From assembly GCA_037137455.1 (NCBI GenBank), contig JBAXKG010000002.1, positions 62,001-126,000 on the forward strand: a stretch of 64,000 bases of DNA, read 5' to 3'. Made by a program: the position numbers and the translations under genes. The notes beneath the pieces were generated by a model that saw only the letters and a program-made list of their open reading frames with translations, did not search any database and was not told the DNA's origin. Of the stretch, positions 8,889 through 15,957 are shown one piece after another (position 1 is the first letter of the stretch; every line of letters starts with the position of its first letter). The DNA is from CAIVAT01 sp037137455. Lineage in GTDB: Bacteria > Bacteroidota > Bacteroidia > Bacteroidales > FEN-979.

Positions 8889-9443
8889 CTATTTAAGTTC
8901 TGTGAATTTGGCGACTTCGATGGAAAAAGTTGATAAATGATCTTTACCACTGTTCTTCAAATCGGCTCTCAATGCGCTGATCTGCGCAAGTTTATCTCCT
9001 GCATCCTGATCTTCATGTCCTTTGGCGCCAGTATGTATGCCAACATCATGATTAGCTTCGGGTTTTTTAATTTCAGCCTCCCATTCGTTGAGGTATTTGG
9101 CATCGATACGTTCTTCTTTCAAAGTACCGAGAATACGCACACGGCCTCCAACAAGGGCTTCGTCAAATTTAACAATATCGGGGCCTACAGTAACTTCAAC
9201 CCTGATACTATCGGTACCGTCAACCAGGAACATCCTTTTCCCGCCATGTTTGCACACATGAATGACTGTTCCTTCAATGATTACCGGTTTATCTATACAA
9301 CTATCAGCTTGTTTTTCGAATGTAAGCACAAGCAAGCGGGTTGTGTCATTTTTGGTTGTTGCAGCAGTTTCTTTGTTTCCCTGGTTGCAGGCAGCGATCG
9401 TGAATAGTATCACGACCATGAGTGGCAAAAGTTTCGTTGTCAT
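8889..9443 (-). CDS. Lipoprotein with OB-fold-like domain, unknown function
   Basis: 184 residues from the ATG at 9443. A lipoprotein signal peptide (MTTKLLPLMVVILFTIAAC, lipobox IAAC) puts it in the envelope. Residues about 50-125 look like an OB-fold nucleic-acid-binding-type or tRNA-anticodon-type domain of the sort found in exported Bacteroidota proteins: 'DKPVIIEGTVIHVCKHGGKRMFLVDG' followed by 'VRILGTLKEERID'. It contains a CKHGGK motif and a His-rich segment 'NHDVGIHTGAKGHEDQD'; Cys and His together could bind a metal, but this is speculation. It is followed directly by the PepSY_TM gene, suggesting a joint role at the membrane. No specific function is assigned. Confidence 0.7.
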   Translation of the reverse strand: MTTKLLPLMVVILFTIAACNQGNKETAATTKNDTTRLLVLTFEKQADSCIDKPVIIEGTVIHVCKHGGKRMFLVDGTDSIRVEVTVGPDIVKFDEALVGGRVRILGTLKEERIDAKYLNEWEAEIKKPEANHDVGIHTGAKGHEDQDAGDKLAQISALRADLKNSGKDHLSTFSIEVAKFTELK

Positions 9444-9508
9444 GGGATTGGGTTTTGTTTCTGGTGCAAAGATCAAAAAATTTCTGCAGCATTCAAAATA
9501 TAAATACG

Positions 9509-9516
9509 TATCTTTG
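9509..9516 (+). promoter_or_regulatory. Bacteroidota -7 element of the RNA-binding protein gene
   Basis: TATCTTTG matches TAnnTTTG exactly and lies 144 bases upstream of the ATG at 9660. A TTTCTG at 9481-9486 is a weak -33 candidate. It implies an unusually long leader for the downstream gene. Confidence 0.55.
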
Positions 9517-9522
9517 CACCGG

Positions 9523-9659
9523 CTTTTGAGTATTCAAAGATCCACAAGGCAAGCCATTAAGTCGTTATCACCTCCTCGAAGTTGTATCGCCGCCGGTTCC
9601 TTCTCGTGATTGAAGCTTAAAATTACCAATCAATTAGTATTCATTCACAAAAAAAGTAC
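9523..9659 (+). promoter_or_regulatory. Long 5' leader of the RRM protein gene with a 16S-tail-like sequence
   Basis: If transcription starts just after the -7 element at 9509-9516, the RRM gene carries a leader of about 135 bases with no ORF of note. It contains ATCACCTCCT at 9567-9576, identical to the anti-Shine-Dalgarno segment at the 3' end of bacterial 16S rRNA. On the opposite strand the same bases form AGGAGGTGAT followed 10 bases later by ATG and a 7-codon reading frame. No known riboswitch or tRNA fold was recognised. A regulatory leader is inference. Confidence 0.35.
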
Positions 9660-10022
9660 ATGAAAAACATTTTTGTATCAAATTTGAGTTTCAGGATCAA
9701 CGATGAAGATCTGAAACAGGCGTTTGCCGACTATGGAGCCGTTAATTCAGCTAAAGTTATTAAAGACAATTTTTCAGGAAGATCACGCGGTTTTGGTTTC
9801 GTGGAAATGTCAAATGATGAAGAGGCTGATAAAGCCATTGAAGAATTAAACAATGCCGAATTCGACGGCAAAGTTATGACTGTTTCGGTTGCTCGTCCAA
9901 AAACTGACCGCAAGCCGGGCGGTTTCAGCGATTCACGCGGCGGCGGTGGCGGACATGGTGACTCACGCGGCGGCGGCGGTTATGGTGATAAATCGCGTGG
10001 CGGATTCAAAAAAAGATATTAA
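9660..10022 (+). CDS. RRM-type RNA-binding protein with Gly-rich tail
   Basis: 120 residues. A single RNA recognition motif occupies residues 1-81: RNP2 is IFVSNL (4-9) and RNP1 is RGFGFVEM (about 43-50), both intact with their aromatic RNA-stacking residues. The rest is a disordered Gly/Arg/Ser tail (SDSRGGGGGHGDSRGGGGYGDKSRGG) ending in Lys/Arg. This matches the single-RRM 'Rbp' proteins that are abundant in Bacteroidota and cyanobacteria, which bind U-rich single-stranded RNA and act as global post-transcriptional regulators, taking a place like that of Hfq. It has its own promoter element and a long leader, which might allow self-regulation. No operon partner is clear; the methyltransferase gene begins 84 bases downstream on the same strand. 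Confidence 0.92.
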   Translation: MKNIFVSNLSFRINDEDLKQAFADYGAVNSAKVIKDNFSGRSRGFGFVEMSNDEEADKAIEELNNAEFDGKVMTVSVARPKTDRKPGGFSDSRGGGGGHGDSRGGGGYGDKSRGGFKKRY

Positions 10023-10106
10023 CCGAATTTGTTTTCGCCCCCAGTGGTAAAAGCCAGCATTACAAAGCCTGTGAGAGGCAAATGTTGTTGGGTAAGCTTA
10101 ATAAAT

Positions 10107-11096
10107 ATGGAACTACTTACAAATACCCTCTGGACCGAATATGAGCTGATCGATACCGGCAACCGGGAAAAGCTGGAGCGGTTCGGAAATTATATTCTGA
10201 TCCGTCCGGAACCCCAGGCTGTGTGGCAAAAATTTATGCCTGAAAGCGAGTGGGAAAAAATTTCTCATGCCCGCTATGTGCGCGTAAAAGGCAAAAGAAC
10301 AGCCGGCGATGATAATGAACGGGGCTCATGGATCAGGAAACCGAAGATGCCAGATCAATGGACAATTGTATACAAATACAAGCAGATGAATCTGAATTTT
10401 CGGCTCGGTCTTACTGCATTTGGTCATATCGGCGTTTTCCCGGAGCAAGCCATCAACTGGAATTACATCTATGACTTAATAACCCAAAAATCAAAAATCA
10501 GAGATCAAAACCAAAACTCAGAACTCAATACTGTAGAAACATTCCTTGATCCATTGAACGTTACGCGTCACGTGCCACATGATGAAGGCCACGTGTCGCG
10601 TGTTCTCAACCTTTTCGCCTATACCGGTGGCGCCTCACTTGCTGCAAAATCAGCCGGGGCAGACGTGGTGCATGTTGATTCGGTAAAGCCAGTTATCACC
10701 TGGGCAAAAGAGATGATGGAGGCCAGCGGACTTGACAATATTCGTTGGGTTGTTGAGGATGCAATGAATTTCGTTCGACGTGAAGTCAAGCGGGGCAATC
10801 AATATGATGGCATCATCCTTGATCCGCCGGCATATGGAAGAGGCCCTGACGGGGAGAAATGGATTCTTGAAGATTCAATTGACGAAATTATCGCCATTTC
10901 CAAACAATTGCTCAATCCCGAACATGGATTCTTCGTGTTGAGCTTATATTCCATGGGATTTTCGTCCCTGATTCCCGAGAATCTTGTCAAAACCCGCTTC
11001 GGGGATATACCCGGGATGCAGTCGGGGGAGTTCTATTTCGAGGATAAGGGGAAAAGGAGACTTCCGCTGGGGACTTTCCTGAGGTTTGAAAAATGA
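10107..11096 (+). CDS. RlmI/RlmK-type SAM-dependent rRNA methyltransferase
   Basis: 329 residues from the ATG at 10107 (MELLTNTLWTEYELIDTGN..); a TTG at 10029 in the same frame would add an atypical head. An N-terminal region ('LERFGNYILIRPEPQAVW') leads to a Rossmann methyltransferase domain: motif I 'VLNLFAYTGGASLAA', the acidic 'VVHVDSVKP', and motif IV 'LDPPAYGRG', the DPPxY signature of the RlmI/RlmKL class that makes m5C or m7G in 23S rRNA. Between 'WNYIYDL' and motif I lies an odd segment of about 40 residues rich in Q, N, K and S, whose DNA is low-complexity followed by a palindrome (10483-10601). Homologues pass almost directly from the helix to motif I, so this looks like an inserted element that keeps the frame open. 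Confidence 0.85.
   Translation: MELLTNTLWTEYELIDTGNREKLERFGNYILIRPEPQAVWQKFMPESEWEKISHARYVRVKGKRTAGDDNERGSWIRKPKMPDQWTIVYKYKQMNLNFRLGLTAFGHIGVFPEQAINWNYIYDLITQKSKIRDQNQNSELNTVETFLDPLNVTRHVPHDEGHVSRVLNLFAYTGGASLAAKSAGADVVHVDSVKPVITWAKEMMEASGLDNIRWVVEDAMNFVRREVKRGNQYDGIILDPPAYGRGPDGEKWILEDSIDEIIAISKQLLNPEHGFFVLSLYSMGFSSLIPENLVKTRFGDIPGMQSGEFYFEDKGKRRLPLGTFLRFEK
10483..10601. repeat. In-frame low-complexity and palindromic insertion in the methyltransferase gene
   Basis: Two parts. 10483-10533 consists of repeated words of the form 'CCAAAAATCAAAAATCAGAG' and 'AAAACTCAGAACTCAATACTG'. 10563-10601 is an inverted repeat with arms ACGCGTCACGTG (10563-10574) and CACGTGTCGCGT (10590-10601), 11 of 12 bases complementary, able to form a hairpin. 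The whole region is translated in frame between two conserved blocks of the enzyme. Similar words occur inside hemW (11253-11286) and tsaB (30489-30576). Confidence 0.65.
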
Positions 11097-11122
11097 TTTT
11101 CCAGATATTTTAATTTCACCAT

Positions 11123-12265
11123 TTAATCAGATAAAAAAAGTTCACTCGCAACCCGGTCGGCAAACAGTTTTCCTTCATCGGTTAGGAAATAAACCCCTGA
11201 ATCCTCCCTTAGCAAATCCTTCTCGATCAAAGGTAAAACACTCTTTTTGAACAAATTGTAAATTGTAAATCCAAAATCCAAAATCGTTTTTTCATCGCAT
11301 CCCCATATTGTCCGAATGGAAGTCATAACATATTCATTGTATTTCTGGCTTGTAGTCAATAATTCTTCTTCGTAATTACATTCCCCCGTTTCAATATTTT
11401 CGAGGTATTTGGTAAGATTAGAAATATTCCACCGCCTTGAATTGCCATTATAGCTGTGTGCTGATGGGCCGAGCCCCAGGTATGGAACTCCGTTCCAGTA
11501 ATTGGTATTGTGTATCGCATGCCGACCTGGCTTGCAGAAGTTTGAGATTTCGTATTGAAGATAGCCGCTTTCCTTCGTTTTTTTTATCAACATTCTGTAT
11601 TGATCCACTTGCAATTCTTCGTTTACCGGTGCTGATTTTTGTTTGCCGATCATCCATGCCAGCGGAGTTCCTTGCTCTATGGTAAGCGCATAGGCTGAAA
11701 TATGAGGGACACCGAGTGAAAAAGCCGTTTCAAGAGTTTTCTGCCATTCGACAGGGGTTGAAAACGGAATACCATAAATAAGGTCAATGCTGATGTTTTG
11801 GTATCCTGACATTTGAAGCAATTTCACTGCCTGCACCGCTTGTCCGGCTGAATGTGACCGGTTCAGATATGTCAGCTCCTTATCGGAAAACGACTGCACG
11901 CCCAGGCTGAACCTGTTGAACCAGGTATGTTTTAGCACCGCTACATAATCCTCAGTCACGTCTTCAGGGTTTAACTCAAGAGTAATCTCTTGATTTATCC
12001 CCGACCCCTCTCCCCTGGAAGAGGTGTCGGGGATAACCATCTCAATAATTTCCTGCAACTCCCCCGGCCGGTAAAGTGACGGAGTTCCGCCCCCAAAATA
12101 GACTGTATTTACTGGTTCATCATACAGGTAATCGCGGTTTTGCACAATCTCTTTTTTCAAAGCATGCAAAAATGGTTCTTTCCACTTCTGTGAAGCCAGT
12201 GAAAAGAAGTTACAATAGTGGCATTTGCGCCGGCAAAACGGAATATGGAGGTAGATTCCGGCCAA
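11123..12265 (-). CDS. hemW: HemW-like radical SAM protein (haem chaperone)
   Basis: 380 residues. The start must be the TTG at 12265: an in-frame stop lies five codons upstream, and MAGIYLHIPFC is the standard HemW N-terminus. The radical SAM cluster motif is CRRKCHYCNF (Cys 11, 15, 18): CxxxCxxC followed by Asn-Phe, without the extra Cys of true coproporphyrinogen oxidase HemN. 'TVYFGGGTPSL', 'LELNPEDVT' and 'FSLGVQSFSDKEL' are further family blocks, as is the C-terminal HemN domain. HemW binds haem and delivers it to respiratory enzymes. Two segments look inserted: residues 'PDTSSRGEGSGIN', coded by a palindrome (11999-12032), and 'DFGFTIYNLFKK', coded by word repeats (11253-11286). The gene starts 4 bases after the sensor kinase stop. 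Confidence 0.88.
   Translation of the reverse strand: MAGIYLHIPFCRRKCHYCNFFSLASQKWKEPFLHALKKEIVQNRDYLYDEPVNTVYFGGGTPSLYRPGELQEIIEMVIPDTSSRGEGSGINQEITLELNPEDVTEDYVAVLKHTWFNRFSLGVQSFSDKELTYLNRSHSAGQAVQAVKLLQMSGYQNISIDLIYGIPFSTPVEWQKTLETAFSLGVPHISAYALTIEQGTPLAWMIGKQKSAPVNEELQVDQYRMLIKKTKESGYLQYEISNFCKPGRHAIHNTNYWNGVPYLGLGPSAHSYNGNSRRWNISNLTKYLENIETGECNYEEELLTTSQKYNEYVMTSIRTIWGCDEKTILDFGFTIYNLFKKSVLPLIEKDLLREDSGVYFLTDEGKLFADRVASELFLSD
11253..11286. repeat. Word-repeat segment inside hemW (C-terminal part)
   Basis: The plus strand reads as tandem words: AAATTG-TAAATTG-TAAATCC then AAAATCC-AAAATCG. The segment is in frame within the C-terminal domain of HemW. The same AAAATCn word type is found in the methyltransferase gene (10483-10533) and tsaB (30489-30576). 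Confidence 0.5.
11999..12032. repeat. Palindromic element inside hemW
   Basis: Inverted repeat: left arm CCCCGACCCCTCT (11999-12011), 8-base loop, right arm AGAGGTGTCGGGG (12020-12032); 12 of 13 arm bases pair. It encodes PDTSSRGEGSGIN in frame, at a point where HemW homologues go directly from a helix into the 'T.E.NP.D' strand. The hairpin would be very stable in the mRNA. Confidence 0.65.
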
Positions 12266-12269
12266 GAGG

Positions 12270-13772
12270 CTATTTTTTCAGGATGATACGGAAAGTGGTG
12301 CCCTTATTCAGGGTAGAGGACTTAACAAAAATTTTTCCGGCGTGATAATTCTCCACGATCCGCTTGGTGAGAGTCAGTCCCAGTCCCCATCCCCGTGCCT
12401 TACTGGTATACCCTGGCCTGAAAATGGTTTTAAAGCGCGATTTGGGAATTCCCTTGCCGTTATCGCCAATGTCGATGTGAATGTGGTCAATATCCTCTGT
12501 AATTTCAATGTTGACATTGCCATTCCCCGCCATGGCATCCACTGCGTTTTTACACAAGTTTTCAATGACCCACTCAAAAAGGTGAAGATTCAGCGGGATA
12601 ATAATTTCATGGTCCAGGCCCGGCTTTATATCGAAAATAACTTTTGCAGAGATCCTGGAACGGATATAACTGACCGTATCATGAACCATGGCAACTATGT
12701 TCGTCTTTTCGAGCCTGGTTGCCGATCCGATTTTTGAAAAACGGTCGGTAATGGTCTCAAGCCTTTGAACATCCTTTTCAATTTCGCGGATTGTTTCTTC
12801 ATCAAGACCCTTTAATTTTAAAAGTTCCATCCAGGCTACCATTGATGACAATGGCGTACCGAGCTGATGGGCAGTCTCCTTGGCCATGCCAACCCAAACC
12901 TGGTTCTGTTCCGACTTGCGAGCATAACTAAAAAGCAAGTACGCAATCAGCAGAAAAACAAAAATGACCCCAAATTGCACGATCGGGTAATATTTTAATT
13001 GCATAAGGAGAGGTGAATCCTGGTAAAATATGTAATGAATTCCGGTATCGGCAAGATCAATTTTAATAGGTGTATTTTGCGAAGCCATACTTTCAAGGGT
13101 TTTCTGAACCCACAACGTATCCAGCATTTTATTTTCCGGAATATTCCCATGGGCGAAGGGAATCTTACCTGTACTATCTGTAATTATCACAGGAACGGAT
13201 GCCGAATTGAGTACAACCTCCGAAAAAAATGAACGGATAAGGTCGTCAAGCACCGATTTCAGTTTGGCAAAGATGTTGGAATCTTTGTAATAAAGATAGA
13301 TTTTTGTGTTATAAAGATAATTTACAGCTATTGGCGGGTAAACTGAAAATTCCTTCAGAAGGCTTCCCTCAAGATTTTTTTCAGAGTCGCTCAGGTTTGT
13401 GTTACGGGAAGTCATGATTTTGCCTGATTCATCAGTAACTATCACCGGAATCGTTGTATTTTCACCGATAATGCTTAGAAAGAAATTCAAGTCCTCGTTT
13501 CCTGTAGCCGTAAGAATGCGGCGCTGGGCTTCAGCTACAATTGAAACCCTTTTCCGTTCTTCGGTTTTGAGTTGTTCAAACAGATTGTTGGTATAATTCA
13601 CCAGGTCGGCTTTCTGATGAATTGCATCGGCCCATATTTGTACATTTTTCCGCTCATCCTTCCTTATCTCAGTAACCAGAATGTTGGTGTAATAGAGCGA
13701 TGCAGCTACAATAATTAAGGCAGTTGCGAAAAGGATCAGTTTCCAACGCCTTTTTTTGAGGTATATATCCAC
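12270..13772 (-). CDS. Membrane-bound sensor histidine kinase
   Basis: 500 residues, GTG start at 13772 (MDIYLKKRRWKL). Two membrane segments (about 12-30 and 262-284) flank a ~230-residue extracytoplasmic sensor region holding two similar stretches ('TIPVIVTDESGKIM' near 107 and 'SVPVIITDSTGKIP' near 192), an internal duplication of a PAS/dCache-like fold. The kinase core is complete: H-box 'AKETAHQLGTPLSSM' with His about 302, N-box 'NLCKNAVDAM' about 405-414, G1 'DNGKGIP' about 437-443 and G2 'GWGLGLTL' about 461-468. No response regulator is adjacent. The gene shares a minus-strand transcript with hemW, which follows at a 4-base distance. A TACCTTTG element lies about 100 bases upstream. 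The ligand is unknown. Confidence 0.9.
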   Translation of the reverse strand: MDIYLKKRRWKLILFATALIIVAASLYYTNILVTEIRKDERKNVQIWADAIHQKADLVNYTNNLFEQLKTEERKRVSIVAEAQRRILTATGNEDLNFFLSIIGENTTIPVIVTDESGKIMTSRNTNLSDSEKNLEGSLLKEFSVYPPIAVNYLYNTKIYLYYKDSNIFAKLKSVLDDLIRSFFSEVVLNSASVPVIITDSTGKIPFAHGNIPENKMLDTLWVQKTLESMASQNTPIKIDLADTGIHYIFYQDSPLLMQLKYYPIVQFGVIFVFLLIAYLLFSYARKSEQNQVWVGMAKETAHQLGTPLSSMVAWMELLKLKGLDEETIREIEKDVQRLETITDRFSKIGSATRLEKTNIVAMVHDTVSYIRSRISAKVIFDIKPGLDHEIIIPLNLHLFEWVIENLCKNAVDAMAGNGNVNIEITEDIDHIHIDIGDNGKGIPKSRFKTIFRPGYTSKARGWGLGLTLTKRIVENYHAGKIFVKSSTLNKGTTFRIILKK

Positions 13773-13874
13773 AAGTTCAAATTTTTATGTAAATGCAGGA
13801 AAATTCAATGCAATATCCCGTGAGGAGATTTATGAATTAACGGTAAACCATGAAATATATTTTCATCTGGTTAT

Positions 13875-13882
13875 CAAAGGTA
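13875..13882 (-). promoter_or_regulatory. Bacteroidota -7 element of the sensor kinase-hemW transcript
   Basis: The minus strand reads TACCTTTG, an exact TAnnTTTG match, about 103 bases upstream of the GTG start at 13772. No clear -33 box is seen. The divergent S9 peptidase gene begins at 13996. Confidence 0.45.
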
Positions 13883-13995
13883 TGTGATTTTTTATCAGGT
13901 TAATCATTGAATTCACAGAGAAATCATGAATGATGATCGAAAATTCACATATGCTGATGGAATATTTTTTATTATTGTATCAAAATAAATCCTCT

Positions 13996-15909
13996 ATGAG
14001 AACAAAAACATTATGGTGCCTCCTGATGGGAGGGTTAATCACATCTGCCTTGCTGATGGGCGGATGCAAATCTAAAAAGCCAATACAGGTTAGGCAAATT
14101 CCTCTTGAAGAGTTCTTTAAAAATCCTGAAAAGGCCCGTTATCAGATTTCCCCCGATGGGAAGTACTTTTCATTCATGGCTCCCGTTGAAAAACGTATGA
14201 ATATTTTTGTTCAGGAGATCGGGACTGAAAAGGCTATTCAATTGACTTCTGAGAAGGACAGGGATATTGCCGGCTATTTCTGGAAAAATCCGACCCGCTT
14301 GGTATACCTGAAAGATACCGGTGGCGATGAGAACTTTAAACTGTATGGCGTGAACATCGATGGATCAAACCTGAAGTGTTTCACCGATTTCCCGAAAGTC
14401 AGGACAGAGATAATCGATGACCTTTACGACTTTCCGGATGAGTTAATAATTGGGCTGAACAAACGCAACCCCGAAGTATTTGATCCCTACCGACTGAATA
14501 TTGTGACGGGAAAAATGACACAACTAGCAGAAAATCCTGGAAATATCCAGGGATGGCTCCTTGACCATGCCGGGAAATTGCGTGCAGCCATTGCCATCGT
14601 TGATGGGGTGAATACCCAGGTGCTATACAGGGACAAGGAAGCGGATAAGTTTAAACCGGTGCTTACCACCAATTTCAAGGAGACCCTTTCGCCACTGTTT
14701 TTCACATTCGACAACAAAAATGTGTTTGCATCATCGAACCTTGGCCGCGATAAAAGCGCTATCGTGATCTTTGATATTGCCAATGGCAAGGAAATTCAAA
14801 CACTTTATGAAAACGACAAGTATGATGTAGCTGATGTGACATGGTCGCGTGCTAAGAAAGCGTTGATCTGTGCCAACTACGAATCGTGGAAGCAAGAGCG
14901 TTACTTTTTTGATGAAGAGGGCAAGCAGATTTTTGATAAAATTCAGAAGCAACTGGGAAATTACTCCTTCAACATTACTTCCATGACCAAAGCGGAAGAT
15001 AAATTCATGATCCGTGCTTACAGTGACCGTTCAATGGGAGGATACTACGTTTATGACCGCGCCAAAGACAGTCTTCAGAAAATTGCCGACATCACTCCGT
15101 GGTTAAAGGAAGATGAATTGGCCGAAATGGTTCCTGTTGAATACACAGCGCGGGACAGTGTAAAAATCCAGGGTTACCTGACACTTCCTGTTGGATATAC
15201 AATGGAAACCGCAAAGGATTTGCCTGTTGTGGTGAACCCCCATGGCGGACCATGGGCTCGAGATGGATGGTATTTTAATCCCGAGATCCAGTTCCTTGCC
15301 AACAGGGGTTACGCGATCCTGCAGATGAACTTCAGGGGATCGACCGGTTATGGCAAAGAGTTTTGGGAAAAATCATTCAAACAATGGGGAAAGACCATGC
15401 AGGATGATATTACGGATGGCACCAAATGGCTGATTGACAATGGCATAGCCGACGCAAAGAAAATTGCGATCTACGGAGGCAGCTATGGCGGATATGCTAC
15501 CCTTCAGGGGTTGGTACGCGAACCAGACCTGTATGCTGCCGGGGTTGATTATGTGGGTGTTTCAAACCTCTTCACCTTCATGAAGACCGTTCCGCCTTAC
15601 TGGAAGCCAATGCTCGACATGTTTTATGAAATGGTTGGAAATCCTAAAGGCGACAGCGCCCAGTTTGTGGCTACCTCTCCAGCCTTGAATGCAGACAAAA
15701 TCAAAACACCGCTTTTTGTAGCCCAGGGCAAAAACGACCCCCGAGTGAACATAGCGGAATCAGATCAGATCGTAGAGGCTTTGAAGAAGCGTAATATCGT
15801 TGTAGAATATATGGTTAAAGATAACGAAGGCCATGGATTTCGCAATGAAGAAAACAGATTTGATTTTTACAGGGCCATGGAGGCATTTCTGGCGAAACAT
15901 CTGAAATAA
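13996..15909 (+). CDS. S9 family (DPP IV/acylaminoacyl-peptidase type) lipoprotein peptidase
   Basis: 637 residues from the ATG at 13996, chosen because it gives a lipoprotein signal (MRTKTLWCLLMGGLITSALLMGGC); an ATG at 13930 would place 22 unrelated residues ahead of it. A seven-bladed propeller of TolB/DPP IV type (about 45-385, e.g. 'YQISPDGKYFSFMAP') precedes the alpha/beta hydrolase. Catalytic residues: Ser about 496 (GGSYGGYAT), Asp about 581 (GKNDPRVN), His about 613 (NEGHGF). 'NPHGGPWARDGW' is the oxyanion-hole region. It would act on short peptides at the periplasmic face, complementing the other S9 enzyme in this window. A perfect terminator hairpin follows directly. Confidence 0.92.
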   Translation: MRTKTLWCLLMGGLITSALLMGGCKSKKPIQVRQIPLEEFFKNPEKARYQISPDGKYFSFMAPVEKRMNIFVQEIGTEKAIQLTSEKDRDIAGYFWKNPTRLVYLKDTGGDENFKLYGVNIDGSNLKCFTDFPKVRTEIIDDLYDFPDELIIGLNKRNPEVFDPYRLNIVTGKMTQLAENPGNIQGWLLDHAGKLRAAIAIVDGVNTQVLYRDKEADKFKPVLTTNFKETLSPLFFTFDNKNVFASSNLGRDKSAIVIFDIANGKEIQTLYENDKYDVADVTWSRAKKALICANYESWKQERYFFDEEGKQIFDKIQKQLGNYSFNITSMTKAEDKFMIRAYSDRSMGGYYVYDRAKDSLQKIADITPWLKEDELAEMVPVEYTARDSVKIQGYLTLPVGYTMETAKDLPVVVNPHGGPWARDGWYFNPEIQFLANRGYAILQMNFRGSTGYGKEFWEKSFKQWGKTMQDDITDGTKWLIDNGIADAKKIAIYGGSYGGYATLQGLVREPDLYAAGVDYVGVSNLFTFMKTVPPYWKPMLDMFYEMVGNPKGDSAQFVATSPALNADKIKTPLFVAQGKNDPRVNIAESDQIVEALKKRNIVVEYMVKDNEGHGFRNEENRFDFYRAMEAFLAKHLK

Positions 15910-15921
15910 CTATAAACTGCT

Positions 15922-15957
15922 AAATAAAAAACCCCGGCTTCACGGGGTTTTTTATTT
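15922..15957. terminator. Bidirectional intrinsic terminator
   Basis: A perfect 15-bp stem, AAATAAAAAACCCCG (15922-15936) and CGGGGTTTTTTATTT (15943-15957), with loop GCTTCA. The A and T tracts on either side make it work in both directions, between the S9 peptidase gene (plus) and the convergent guanylyltransferase gene (minus), whose stop codon it overlaps by two bases. Confidence 0.9.

Noticed and set aside
9523..9659. A tRNA or known riboswitch in the RRM gene leader
   Set aside because: No cloverleaf or recognised aptamer pattern could be drawn; only the 16S-tail-like ten bases stand out.
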